Shown: in pieces, positions 49,813 to 58,816 of the stretch
Layout: each line of letters starts with the position of its first letter
Numbering within the stretch: position 1 is the stretch's first letter
Assembly: GCF_014050525.1 (NCBI RefSeq)
Contig: NZ_JACGAG010000002.1
Location: forward strand, 1 to 64,000
Direction of reading: 5' to 3'
DNA length: 64,000 bases
DNA from: Clostridium sp. cel8
Lineage (GTDB): Bacteria; Bacillota; Clostridia; Clostridiales; Clostridiaceae
Notes under the pieces: model-generated
What the model was told of the DNA's origin: nothing
The model's database searches: none
What the model saw: only the letters and a program-made list of their open reading frames with translations
Program-made: the position numbers and the translations under genes

Positions 49813-50544
49813 CTATCTATACTTGATTTTTCTTCCTTTTTCATTTAAATACTTAAATAGTTCATCTTTACTTCTATTTATTATAAGTTCCTCCGGCATA
49901 TTAATACTCTTTAACATACTTATTGCAGCGTCAAAATTACCAATATTAAAACAACTATGAGCATCACTATTTAATACTATTTTAACACCATATTCCTTAC
50001 ACAAAGATGCTATATTTGTGCAAATTTTCTCGCTTCCAATTCTCGATCTAACAAAAGAGCTATTGTTTATTTCAATAAGTATGTTCTTTTCCTTTGCCTT
50101 TTTAACTACTTCTTCTGCATGTATTGGAAAACTTGGATTTCCGCAATGACCTATAATGTCCACATTTGGATTTTCCATAGCATTTAAAAAAGCCTTGGTG
50201 TTAAAATCAGGATCATTATTTGGTTTAATTATAGGATTGTGAATACTAGCTATCATAATATCTATCTCTTCTTGTATATTAACTGGCAAATCTATATTAC
50301 CTTCAGAGTCAACAATATTTGCCTCAGAACCATATAACATAGTAACTCCATAAATTTCTCGTGGTACAGCTTTAAAATTTTCAAAATACCACCTATGTGG
50401 TGCACCAGGCATACTTGGAGCATGATCTGTAGTGCCTAAAACTTCAAGTCCTATTTCACTTGCATATTTTGCATTCTCCAAAAGTGTAGTATAAGCGTGC
50501 CCACTTGCTACAGTATGTGTGTGTAAATCAATAGGATATTTCAT
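49813..50544 (-). CDS. PHP-family phosphatase, YcdX-like
   Basis: A 243-residue PHP-domain hydrolase with metal-binding motifs DLHTHTVASGHAY, TTDHAPSMPG, SIHNP, IIGHCGNP and NSDAHSC, matching the trinuclear-zinc YcdX type. It is a soluble phosphoesterase of unknown natural substrate. It stands about 130 bp after eutC on the same strand, but nothing links it to ethanolamine use. AAAGGCAGG precedes the ATG. Confidence 0.9.
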   Translation of the reverse strand: MKYPIDLHTHTVASGHAYTTLLENAKYASEIGLEVLGTTDHAPSMPGAPHRWYFENFKAVPREIYGVTMLYGSEANIVDSEGNIDLPVNIQEEIDIMIASIHNPIIKPNNDPDFNTKAFLNAMENPNVDIIGHCGNPSFPIHAEEVVKKAKEKNILIEINNSSFVRSRIGSEKICTNIASLCKEYGVKIVLNSDAHSCFNIGNFDAAISMLKSINMPEELIINRSKDELFKYLNEKGRKIKYR

Positions 50545-50677
50545 AAATTAATTCCTGCCTTTCCACTTATAAAAAATATATTTTTAAATTCTAATGACTA
50601 TTACCACTTAATTATAACTTAAAAATATTTATTTGCATATAAAAGGCTAATTTATTAATATCCTATGTTTTCAAATC

Positions 50678-51385
50678 CTATATTTTTAAATCTATTCCAC
50701 TTTTTTTATTTTTCATCATTAAATCTATAAAATGTACTATTTGAGCTCCTGCCTCAACAGGTGGAGTTCCATTTTTGTGTATATTTGATATAACTGTTCT
50801 TTGAGATTCCGCTTTACTTGTACTTGCTCTATAAGCCATATAGCTGCTCATACTCTCACCTGTTGCAAGTCCAGGTCTTTCACCTATAAGTATAATTGTA
50901 ACTTTTGCATTTAGTGCCTCGCTTATTTTATCCATTGTAGCAACTCTTGCATATTTTACAAATATAGGTGTTCCAATCTTGTATCCATATGCCTCAATGC
51001 CATCTTTTATTATGCAATATACATCTTCTAAATTAGCTGTAATTGCTGGAGAACTAAGCCCATCTCCTGCTATTATCTGAACATCTGGATTTTGTATACA
51101 TTTTTCTTTTATATAATTAATTGTATCATCAGAAAATTCCCTACCAAGATCAGGTCTTTGTATATATTCTTCTTTATCTCTCACCTTTGTTTTAACTTTT
51201 AAAAAATTAAGCTTATCTACAACAGTTTCATCTACTTCAGACCAAACTGCATCCATTGCAATAGCATGATCTGCCCTAAGTTTCAGAAGAGTTTCTGTTT
51301 TATACCTACTTCCTGACCTTCCAACACAAATCCTTGCATTTGTTGATTCTTTCATACGTCTATATAATTCATAATTGCCATCCAT
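50678..51385 (-). CDS. eutC: Ethanolamine ammonia-lyase, small subunit
   Basis: The B12-dependent lyase splits ethanolamine into acetaldehyde and ammonia; EutC is the smaller subunit and helps bind adenosylcobalamin. Motifs include ARICVGRSGSRYKTETLLKLRADHA, QIIAGDGLSSPA and LIGERPGLATGESMSSYMAY. It has 235 residues, shorter than the about 295 of enterobacteria, which carry an extra N-terminal region. It follows eutB by 14 bp. The reactivating factor EutA is damaged in this window. Confidence 0.95.
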   Translation of the reverse strand: MDGNYELYRRMKESTNARICVGRSGSRYKTETLLKLRADHAIAMDAVWSEVDETVVDKLNFLKVKTKVRDKEEYIQRPDLGREFSDDTINYIKEKCIQNPDVQIIAGDGLSSPAITANLEDVYCIIKDGIEAYGYKIGTPIFVKYARVATMDKISEALNAKVTIILIGERPGLATGESMSSYMAYRASTSKAESQRTVISNIHKNGTPPVEAGAQIVHFIDLMMKNKKSGIDLKI

Positions 51386-51399
51386 AAATTCTCACCCTA

Positions 51400-52770
51400 T
51401 CAAATTATTGATTTTTGAAAAAACAGTGCAGGATCCCCAGCTATCTCTGTAAGCTTACCATTTTTAAGTATACCAAGTTCCTCCATCCTGTTTTCAAATT
51501 CCTTAATTGGAGTTTTTCCTGTAATTTCTCTAAGTGATGCAATATCATGATAACTTGTAGACTGATACATGAGCATTACATCATCAGCACATGGAACCCC
51601 CATAAAATAAGTACAGTCTGCATTAGTCAAAAGCATTGATAAGTTGTCAATATCATTCTGATCTGCCTTCATATGATTTGTGTAACATGCATCAACTCCC
51701 ATTGGAAGTCCTGTAAGTTTTCCCATAAAGTGATCTTCAAGACCAGCTCTTATAACTTGTTTTCCATCATATAAATATTCAGGTCCTATAAATCCAACAA
51801 CTGTATTTACCAAAAATGGTTTATATCTTTTTGCAAATCCATAGCATCTGGCTTCCATAGTAAGTTGATCTGCTCCATTGTTTCCATTTGATGAAAGTTC
51901 TGATCCTTGACCTGTTTCGAAATACATAAAATTGTTTCCCTTTGAATGTTTCTTTTCCTTCATAAGTTCATATGCCTCATCCATAAGCTCTATATTTATT
52001 CCAAAACTTTTATTTGATATTTCAGAACCTGCTATACTTTGGAACATCAAATCCATTGGTACTTGCCTCTTTAAAACTTCCATTTGGGTAGTTACATGTG
52101 CAAGAACACAATTTTGAGTTGGTATGTCCCACTTTTCAATAAATTTATTGAATTCACTTAATATTCTTGATACACTATCTATACTGTCATTTACTGGATT
52201 TAGCCCAATTACAGCATCACCTACTCCGTAGCTAATTCCTTCCATTACTGAAGCCATTATTCCTTCTATATCATCTGTAGGATGATTTGGCTGAATCCTT
52301 GAAGAAAGAGTTCCTCTTTCACCTATTCTTGTATTACAGTATGCTGTATTACAAATTTTATGAGCGGCATATACAAGATCCATATTACTCATAAGTTTTG
52401 TAACAGCTGATATCATTTCTGAAGTTAATCCATCTCTAATTTTCTTTATATCACTTTCTTTTGATTTCAATATAAATTCTCTAAGTTCTCCTACTGTCAT
52501 ATGTTTAATTTTATTATAAGCATTAATATCCAATTGATCTTGTATCAACCTAGTTACTTCATCTTCCTCATAGGGAATTACAGGATTGTTTCTCAAATCT
52601 TCAAGAGTTAATTCAGATAAAACAATCTTAGCTGCAATCCTTTCTTCAGCATTTTCAGCTGCAATTTTAGCTAACTTATCACCTGATTTTTCTTCATTTG
52701 CTTTTGCCAATACTTCTTTTATACTATCAAAAGAATATATCCTATCAAATAGAATAGTTTTCAAATTCAT
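51400..52770 (-). CDS. eutB: Ethanolamine ammonia-lyase, large subunit
   Basis: EutB is the catalytic TIM-barrel subunit of ethanolamine ammonia-lyase. The 456-residue length is usual. Visible family segments include RIGERGTLSSRIQPNHPTDD, the substrate-site region of YFETGQGSELSSNGNNGADQ and FMGVPCADDVMLMYQSTSYHD. It is intact and precedes eutC in the operon; the permease gene lies 30 bp upstream. ACAGGTGATA precedes the ATG. Confidence 0.96.
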   Translation of the reverse strand: MNLKTILFDRIYSFDSIKEVLAKANEEKSGDKLAKIAAENAEERIAAKIVLSELTLEDLRNNPVIPYEEDEVTRLIQDQLDINAYNKIKHMTVGELREFILKSKESDIKKIRDGLTSEMISAVTKLMSNMDLVYAAHKICNTAYCNTRIGERGTLSSRIQPNHPTDDIEGIMASVMEGISYGVGDAVIGLNPVNDSIDSVSRILSEFNKFIEKWDIPTQNCVLAHVTTQMEVLKRQVPMDLMFQSIAGSEISNKSFGINIELMDEAYELMKEKKHSKGNNFMYFETGQGSELSSNGNNGADQLTMEARCYGFAKRYKPFLVNTVVGFIGPEYLYDGKQVIRAGLEDHFMGKLTGLPMGVDACYTNHMKADQNDIDNLSMLLTNADCTYFMGVPCADDVMLMYQSTSYHDIASLREITGKTPIKEFENRMEELGILKNGKLTEIAGDPALFFQKSII

Positions 52771-52800
52771 ATTATCACCTGTCTTATATGTTATATTATA

Positions 52801-54144
52801 TTAAATAGCTTTGTCCTTCTTTATATCATTATCTAAAGCTTCATCTGCCATAGAAATTTCCCCTCTAGTTGTAAATCTAGAATATATGAAGTAGTATGCA
52901 ATTGCAATTATATAAGCTACCACTACAAAAGTTACTGTTGAAATATTTGCATAACCAACAGTTATAAACAAGACAATATCAAGCAAAATAGATATTATAG
53001 GAAGACTTATAGATACTTTATATGGTCTTTCCAAATTTGGCTCCTTTTTTCTTAGCATTAGAAGTGCAATCATGCTTATAGCATGAAGTATGATAGCTCC
53101 AAAGCTTGAAATCACTATAATTATTGCAGTACTGTTTAAAAGTACAAATAACATTCCTATAAGACTTGGAACTACTGTTGCCATTACAGGTGCTGCTTTT
53201 GAATTTATCTTTGATAAAAATTTAGGTAAATATCTTGATCTAGACATTGCAAATATCTGTCTTGAGTATCCTATTATTATTCCATGCAAACTTGCTACAA
53301 GTCCAAATAATCCTACAAAGCTCATGATTTTTGAAAATACATTTCTCTCACCATATATTGAATCAAGTGCATCAGGTATAGGAGAATCAGTAGATCCAAG
53401 TGTTTTAGCATCCATTACTCCTGCTGTACACACAAATGTTACAATGGCTAAAACAACTAATGTAAGTATTGCAAGTATAAATCCCTTTGGAATATCTCGC
53501 TTTGGATTCTTACACTCTTCTGCAGACATTGCTCCACCTTCTGCTGCCAAATAAAACCATATAGCAAAAGGTATAGCGTTAAATACTCCTGAAAATCCTC
53601 CTCTAAATGCACCATCTCCAACTATTTTTGTAGTATCAATATGTGTAAAACTTGCACCTGCAAATATTAAAAGGCCAGCAAGAGCAACTATAGTAACAAT
53701 AGTTTCTATTATGGCTGCTGTTTTTACACCTCCACAATTTATAAGTACAAATATTCCATAAGATACAAGCGCAGCTCCAGTTATAGGTATTACAGGTATT
53801 ATAAAATGTATATATGCTCCAATTGATATAGCTATGGCCGGAGTTGCAAACAAAAACTCTACTATAGATGAAAATCCAGCCAAAAATCCTCCAAATCTTC
53901 CCATTGCCCTACTTGCATATTCAGCTGATCCTCCAGCATCTGGTATTGCAGTAGCAAGTTCTGCATAACTAAACATGAAAGCTGTATAAAAAAGAGTTAC
54001 AATTATTATTGCTATTATAAATGAAACTGGTCCTGCAAATGCTAGGGCATTATTCCACCCAAAATACATTCCCGATATAACCATACCAACTATAATAGCC
54101 CATAGTTGAAATGGAGTTAATGTTTTTTTCAATTCACTTTTCAT
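52801..54144 (-). CDS. eat: Ethanolamine permease
   Basis: An APC-superfamily transporter of 447 residues with about 12 membrane segments. N-terminal features are QLWAIIVGMVISGMYFGWNNALAFAG and SYAELATAIPDAGGSAEYASRAMG, typical of the ethanolamine permease subfamily. It imports ethanolamine for EutBC. The gene is between eutA and eutB with 30-bp gaps, so it is in the same transcript. AGGAGGAGA precedes the ATG. Confidence 0.9.
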   Translation of the reverse strand: MKSELKKTLTPFQLWAIIVGMVISGMYFGWNNALAFAGPVSFIIAIIIVTLFYTAFMFSYAELATAIPDAGGSAEYASRAMGRFGGFLAGFSSIVEFLFATPAIAISIGAYIHFIIPVIPITGAALVSYGIFVLINCGGVKTAAIIETIVTIVALAGLLIFAGASFTHIDTTKIVGDGAFRGGFSGVFNAIPFAIWFYLAAEGGAMSAEECKNPKRDIPKGFILAILTLVVLAIVTFVCTAGVMDAKTLGSTDSPIPDALDSIYGERNVFSKIMSFVGLFGLVASLHGIIIGYSRQIFAMSRSRYLPKFLSKINSKAAPVMATVVPSLIGMLFVLLNSTAIIIVISSFGAIILHAISMIALLMLRKKEPNLERPYKVSISLPIISILLDIVLFITVGYANISTVTFVVVAYIIAIAYYFIYSRFTTRGEISMADEALDNDIKKDKAI

Positions 54145-54169
54145 TAAAATCTCCTCCTATAATTTTATA

Positions 54170-55515
54170 TCAATTATTGAATATCAAAGTTTTTACAACA
54201 ACTGGTACCACATCCAAAACTGGTTTTCCAATGTCAATATAATCGCCATTTTCAGTTGAAATTCCATCCAAACATATAACTTTTCTATTAAATTTAGTTT
54301 TTATTTTTATTGATTGTCCAAGTGCCTTTGCAAAATCATTTTCCGCAATAATTATAATTGGGGAATTTTTCAAAGATTGAGAACATTCCACTATTAGCTT
54401 GGCCATTTCATCTATATCACTATACTTTGGACTTTTAGGACCTTTAAAAGCCAGTGCAGCTATAGAGTTATCATAAACTTTAATTCTTTTAGATACATAT
54501 TCATAAATATTTTTTACATTTTTAAACATACTATCTTTTATTTTTATAATAGGTATATTTTTTATTGGAAGTATATCCTTATCAAAATTCACTGTACTTC
54601 CACTTAACTTTATAGAATGATTCCCTGCTCCTATTACTGTAGCCCTTATCTTTTCTTTCGCTTTGACAAGTTTATAATTTCCTTTTTCAAAAATATTTTT
54701 TATACACTCACCTAAAATAGGTCCTATATCTTTGTATTTTAAAATATCTTCCATTGAATTAAATTTACTATTGCTATATACAAATTCTGCAACTCCTCCA
54801 GAAAAGGTAAATATTTTTGACCTCAACTGTTTATTTTTGTGTTGAATAAAAAGTTCCTCTTCAATTTTAGATAAATGTTCATTATTTGCAATTTTCAAAA
54901 TAATTTGTGCAAATTCCTCCGAAAGCTTATATAAATCATCTATATAAGGTTTATATCCAACAGTTATGTTTAAATTAAGCTTTTGTATTATGTTTTTTAT
55001 TTTCTCAGATATATAAGTTACATTTCCACTATTGTCAAACTGTATAAGCCTCCTCCTATATCAAAATTTATAACTTTTTCACAAGTGTTTTTAGATAGTT
55101 CCCTAGCTCCTGAACCAAAACCTGCAAGTATTGACTCCAAATCGGCACCGGCAGTTGCTACTACAAAATCTCCAGCAAAATCTGATAAAACATTCAAAAC
55201 TCTTTTTGCATTTTCTTTCCTTGCGGTTTCTCCTGTTATTATTATTGCACCTGTTGATACCTGATCTTTTCCTATACCTGCTCTATTATATTCTTCAGAT
55301 ATGATTTGTTTTAATTTTTCTAAATTTATAACATTTCTAGATATAAGCGGTGTAAAATAAATTTTACTTCTATATACTATATTCTTATTTACTATCTCAA
55401 CTTTTGGTACAAGAAAAGAACTTGCTGTATTTTTGAGTATTATCTTGCTAAATACAATTTGTGTAGTAGTTGTACCAATATCAATTCCTACACTCAATAT
55501 CTCGTTCTTTACTAT
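54170..55515 (-). pseudogene. eutA: eutA, lyase-reactivating factor, broken by internal deletion and frameshift
   Basis: EutA is an Hsp70/actin-fold ATPase that reactivates ethanolamine ammonia-lyase by exchanging damaged B12. The 5' part (to 55018) reads VGIDIGTTTTQ...VINFDIGG and then runs into a stop. The 3' part is in another frame from about 55060 onward: RLIQFDNSGNVTYIS...SKIFTFSGGVAEFVY...GAGNHSIKLSGST...to 54170. Compared with the Escherichia coli protein, about 22 residues between the DIGGGT motif and the following GGRL are missing. The junction sits in a GGAGGAGG run, consistent with a deletion between short repeats. A start that fits the ribosome site (AAGGAGGT) is AUA at 55515; TTG at 55497 is the alternative. 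A functional EutA is unlikely. Confidence 0.87.
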
Positions 55516-55561
55516 TTGGCATACCTCCTTTTAAAATTTTTGTTTAATATAAAAACAAAAA

Positions 55562-55597
55562 GAAGCCTAAAATATTTAATATAATATTTCAAGCTTC
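55562..55597 (-). terminator. EutV-controlled terminator before eutA
   Basis: On the minus strand GAAGCTTGAAATATT pairs with AATATTTTAGGCTTC (one mismatch region) and is followed by CTTTTTGTTTTT-type U-runs. Its 5' arm overlaps the second EutV hairpin P2 (55591-55604), so the two structures exclude each other. Confidence 0.8.
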
Positions 55598-55663
55598 ATT
55601 GCTTACATAATATAAAATTTTAAGTAAATTATAAAACTTCAACGAAATGCCCCATTGCATTTC
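55591..55663 (-). promoter_or_regulatory. Paired EutV (ANTAR) antitermination hairpins
   Basis: On the minus strand P1 is GAAATGC-AATGGG-GCATTTC (55644-55663) and P2 is AAGC-AATGAA-GCTT (55591-55604). Both have hexaloops with A at position 1 and G at position 4, the known recognition rule for ANTAR proteins such as EutV. P2 overlaps the terminator stem, so EutV binding would block termination and allow eutA-eat-eutBC to be read. Confidence 0.82.
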
Positions 55664-55686
55664 ATTTATAATTTATATATAGTTTA

Positions 55687-57020
55687 TCATATTACAATAC
55701 TCAAACCCAAACTTTCATTTTGAATTGAATTTACATCAAATCCATCCCCACTATCTATAACAGATATATTTGAATACATAATCCCTTTCTTTACGATTAT
55801 ATCTATAGTACCCTTGTCTTTATTTACAAATGCATGCTGCAATGAATTTTCAAGAAGTTCATTCAACACTATAGCTATAGACGTAGCTTTCTCAGAATCA
55901 ATATAAAAGCTATCTCCAGTTAAATTTATATCTATATGACCTCTGCTACACTGTACAAAATTTCTAAATACATTATCCTTAATTTTACAAAGCATTGTTT
56001 TTATATCTACATTATCAATTCCATTTTTGGCCAATATTTCATGTGTTATTGCTATACTCAGTATCCTCCCTATACTATCATTGAAGGCTTTCTTAGCTTC
56101 GCAATCATTTATTCTTCTTGACTGCAATCTTAAATACTTGCTATGGTCTGAAGATTGTTTTTAACTCTATGATGTATTTCCCTTATAGCTACAGATTTTA
56201 AAATAAGCTGTTTTTCTTTTTCCTTTATATCTGTTATATCTTTAATAAGCATAACAACTCCATGTATACTGCTATCTTTTTTAAGAACCGCATATTTTAT
56301 TTGCAGAGAAAATTTCCCTATGCAAACTTCATATGAAAGATAATTATTTTTCTCCATGATTTCATAAAAATTTATCTTGCTTAAAGCAAGGTTATTAAAT
56401 TTCATTCCTATTATACTGTCCTTGTATCCTAATTTTGTATATATATTCTTAGCAATTCGATTTGCATATGTTGAAATTCCACATTTATCAAATATAATTA
56501 TGCCATCATTTATCAAATTGAAATCAACTGAATTTGACAATTCTACATTTTTTAAATTCATAAGTGTTTCACTTAATTGTTCTGTTGTTTCAGATAGTAT
56601 TTCCATATTTCTATTTTTGTTTATATCATCTGTTACATCTTTTTCCATTATAAGTACTCCTATTACTTTATCCGCATTATTTTTAATAGGTACTGTATTT
56701 TGCCTTACAACAACATTTTCCTGTGTAATTGCCTTTAAATCCGATGTTCCCATTCCTACTTTAAGAGTTCTAAGTGCCGCTGGTTCATTTTTCATTAGGG
56801 CAAATTTTCCTACAACAGAGTTCTTATATAGTGATATTGAGTTTAAAGGTTTTGCTTCTGAAACAACAATTGCAACATCCTGCTCTCTAGTTAAACAGTC
56901 AATAAAAATATCCGCCTTGACTAAATTAGATATAATTTGTAGATGCTTTTCTACTTCTTTCAATATTTTTATATCTGAGTAAGATAGATTTGTATAGGCC
57001 CTGCACAGTTTTTCAAGCAT
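55687..57020 (-). pseudogene. eutW: eutW, ethanolamine sensor kinase, frameshifted
   Basis: EutW is the HisKA_2-type kinase that senses ethanolamine and phosphorylates EutV. The first frame (57020 to 56130) carries the N-terminal sensory domain, a PAS-like domain and the phosphoacceptor segment EIHHRVKNNLQTIAS, then stops at TAA. The next frame (56127 to 55687) continues at once with RLQSRRIND and the ATP-binding domain (NELLENSLQHAF, DSGDGFD). Adding one T to the ATTTAAG run would rejoin both as TIASILRLQSRRIND. The C-terminus also ends early at GLSIVI, about 25 residues short of related kinases. So it is probably inactive unless the frameshift is a sequencing error. Confidence 0.87.
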
Positions 57021-57021
57021 A

Positions 57022-57603
57022 TTAATCTACTCTCCTATAACGATCTATTAAATTGCGTGAAGTCTGTAAAATAGTACATTGCCTATCCATACTAAGTTTT
57101 CTTATTTTTTTATAAGCTTCATCTTCTTTTATAGAATACTTATCCATAAGCATTTCTTTGGCTCTGTGTATTATCTTTATATTTTCTACTTCCTGCTTTG
57201 CAACAACTGCACTGTTTTTTATATTTTTTATTTCCCTACTCTTTGCAATAGCAATCTCAATTTGAGGAATCAGATTCCTTTCATCTATTGGTTTCACAAT
57301 ATATCCAATAGCGCCGAATTCCTTAACTTTATCCAAAAACTCCCTGCCGCTATAAGCTGTAAGCATAATCACCCCATCTGAAAGTTCTTCTTTTGTTATG
57401 ATTTTGGCGGCCTGTATTCCATCTAATTTAGGCATTTTTATATCCATAATAACTAAATCGGGTTTATTTATCCAACATAACTCTACAGCTTCAAGTCCAT
57501 TAGACGCCTTCCCAACCACATCATATCCAGAAGATATCAACATTTCAGAAATATCCATTCTAGTAATAGGTTCATCTTCAGCAAGAACTATTTTACCCTT
57601 CAT
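57022..57603 (-). CDS. eutV: EutV, ANTAR-domain antiterminator response regulator
   Basis: A 193-residue response regulator with a receiver domain (E9-D10, phosphoacceptor D54 in VIMDIKM, the T/A switch LTAYS, and K in VKPID) and a C-terminal ANTAR RNA-binding domain (about 130-190, with AKEMLMDKYSIKEDEAYKKI). When phosphorylated it binds paired hexaloop hairpins and prevents termination. Its target lies before eutA at 55591-55663. It is intact, but its kinase EutW, whose ATG is 2 bp downstream, is frameshifted. AAAGGAGAA precedes the ATG. Confidence 0.94.
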   Translation of the reverse strand: MKGKIVLAEDEPITRMDISEMLISSGYDVVGKASNGLEAVELCWINKPDLVIMDIKMPKLDGIQAAKIITKEELSDGVIMLTAYSGREFLDKVKEFGAIGYIVKPIDERNLIPQIEIAIAKSREIKNIKNSAVVAKQEVENIKIIHRAKEMLMDKYSIKEDEAYKKIRKLSMDRQCTILQTSRNLIDRYRRVD

Positions 57604-57649
57604 ATTAAAATTCTCCTTTCAATTTAATATAAATGCCAATAAATAAGAA

Positions 57650-57698
57650 TATGATAAAATTATAAATATACTTATGAATTATTTATAATTTTATCATA
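57650..57698. repeat. 19-bp perfect inverted repeat between LysR gene and eutV
   Basis: TATGATAAAATTATAAATA and its exact reverse complement flank an 11-base loop. It lies between the end of the lysR-type gene and the start of eutV, both leftward. It may be the transcript end of the former or a regulatory site for eutV. Confidence 0.65.
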
Positions 57699-57775
57699 AA
57701 ACATCTGCTTATTACTATAATTTAATAATTTTTTATAAATTTTAATATGAAACATAAAATCAATACAAAATTTTT

Positions 57776-58666
57776 CTATTGATACTTATTAATATTTTCC
57801 ATGCAAAATTCTATAAATGAATTCATGAACTCCTCTTCCCTTAAATATACAAAGTTAAACTCTCTTAATATATTTACACCCTTTATTTTTACTTCTCTTA
57901 TAGTATTTTGTTCTAACTCCTTTTTAATTGTTTCCCTTGAAATAATTGAATAACCTAAATTTGATTCTATAAGCAGCTTAATTGCACTTATGCTTCCTAT
58001 TTCCATATATCCATTTGAATTATTTAAATTATATCCAATTTTCATAAGTTTATCTTCAAGTATTTTTCTAGTACCTGACCCTTTCTCCCTCAAAATAAGA
58101 TCTCCAGATAAAATCTCCTCTATATCAACTTGTTTTTTTCTTGCAAAATCACTTTCTGGCGAAACTGCTAGTACGAGTTCGTCATCTTTCAATTTTTTAA
58201 ATTTAAATTTATTCTTATCAAACATTCCTTCTACTAGTGCAAAGTCAAGTTTTCCGCTTAACAATTTTTCTAAAATTTCTTCAGTATTATTTACCTGAAG
58301 TAAAATATGTATATTAGGATACATCCTTTTATACTTCGCAATCACTTGTGGCAGCACATATCCTCCAATAGTTTTGCTAGCACCTACATTATAGGTTCTA
58401 ATAATTCCCGATTTATTCTTTAATCTCATTTTAACAGCACTATATAATGATTCTATCTCCTCTGCATATTTAAGCAAAATTAATCCCTCTTCAGTTAGTT
58501 CAAATTCTCTTCCATTTCTTTTAATAAGATGTACTCCATATTCATCTTCAAGATATTTAATATGTTGGGATACTGCTGGTTGTGTTATATTCAATATTTC
58601 TGCCGACTTTGTATAATTTTTAGTTTTTGCAACAGTTATAAATGTAAGTAATTTAATATCAAGCAA
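57776..58666 (-). CDS. LysR-type transcriptional regulator (YeiE/CysL-like)
   Basis: A 296-residue LysR-family regulator: N-terminal winged helix (LLTFITVAKTKNYTKSAEILNITQPAVSQHIKYLEDEYGVHL) and a C-terminal effector-binding domain. It is divergent from a YeiH-type transporter gene, the common YeiE/YeiH arrangement, and probably controls it. Its ligand is likely a small sulfur anion or related compound, by inference. The start is TTG at 58666 with GAGGTG seven bases upstream. Confidence 0.9.
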   Translation of the reverse strand: MLDIKLLTFITVAKTKNYTKSAEILNITQPAVSQHIKYLEDEYGVHLIKRNGREFELTEEGLILLKYAEEIESLYSAVKMRLKNKSGIIRTYNVGASKTIGGYVLPQVIAKYKRMYPNIHILLQVNNTEEILEKLLSGKLDFALVEGMFDKNKFKFKKLKDDELVLAVSPESDFARKKQVDIEEILSGDLILREKGSGTRKILEDKLMKIGYNLNNSNGYMEIGSISAIKLLIESNLGYSIISRETIKKELEQNTIREVKIKGVNILREFNFVYLREEEFMNSFIEFCMENINKYQ

Positions 58667-58713
58667 ACATTAACACCTCAGACATAATAAAGATTTATAT
58701 ATTTATAAGACTA

Positions 58714-58730
58714 TATAAGTTACACTTATA
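58714..58730. promoter_or_regulatory. Probable LysR-type operator
   Basis: TATAAGTTACACTTATA is a perfect inverted repeat (6-bp arms, 5-bp spacer) that contains the T-N11-A pattern of LysR sites. It lies in the 150-bp divergent gap between the lysR-type and yeiH genes. Confidence 0.6.
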
Positions 58731-58756
58731 CTAATATAAAAATATATAATTTGATT

Positions 58757-58785
58757 TTGAGTTTATCTATGGTTATCATTATATC
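58757..58785 (+). promoter_or_regulatory. Possible promoter of yeiH
   Basis: TTGAGT and TATATC with a 17-bp spacer, downstream of the inverted repeat and about 30 bp before the start codon. The match is moderate. Confidence 0.4.
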
Positions 58786-58816
58786 ATGAAATAATCAATA
58801 GGAAAGGAGCATTAAT

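Noticed and set aside
54899-55060. Programmed frameshift in eutA
   Set aside because: The join also lacks about 22 conserved residues including part of the nucleotide motif, so recoding alone could not restore the protein.
56377-56982. A 201-codon plus-strand ORF
   Set aside because: Antisense to eutW, hydrophobic Ser-rich shadow with no independent support.
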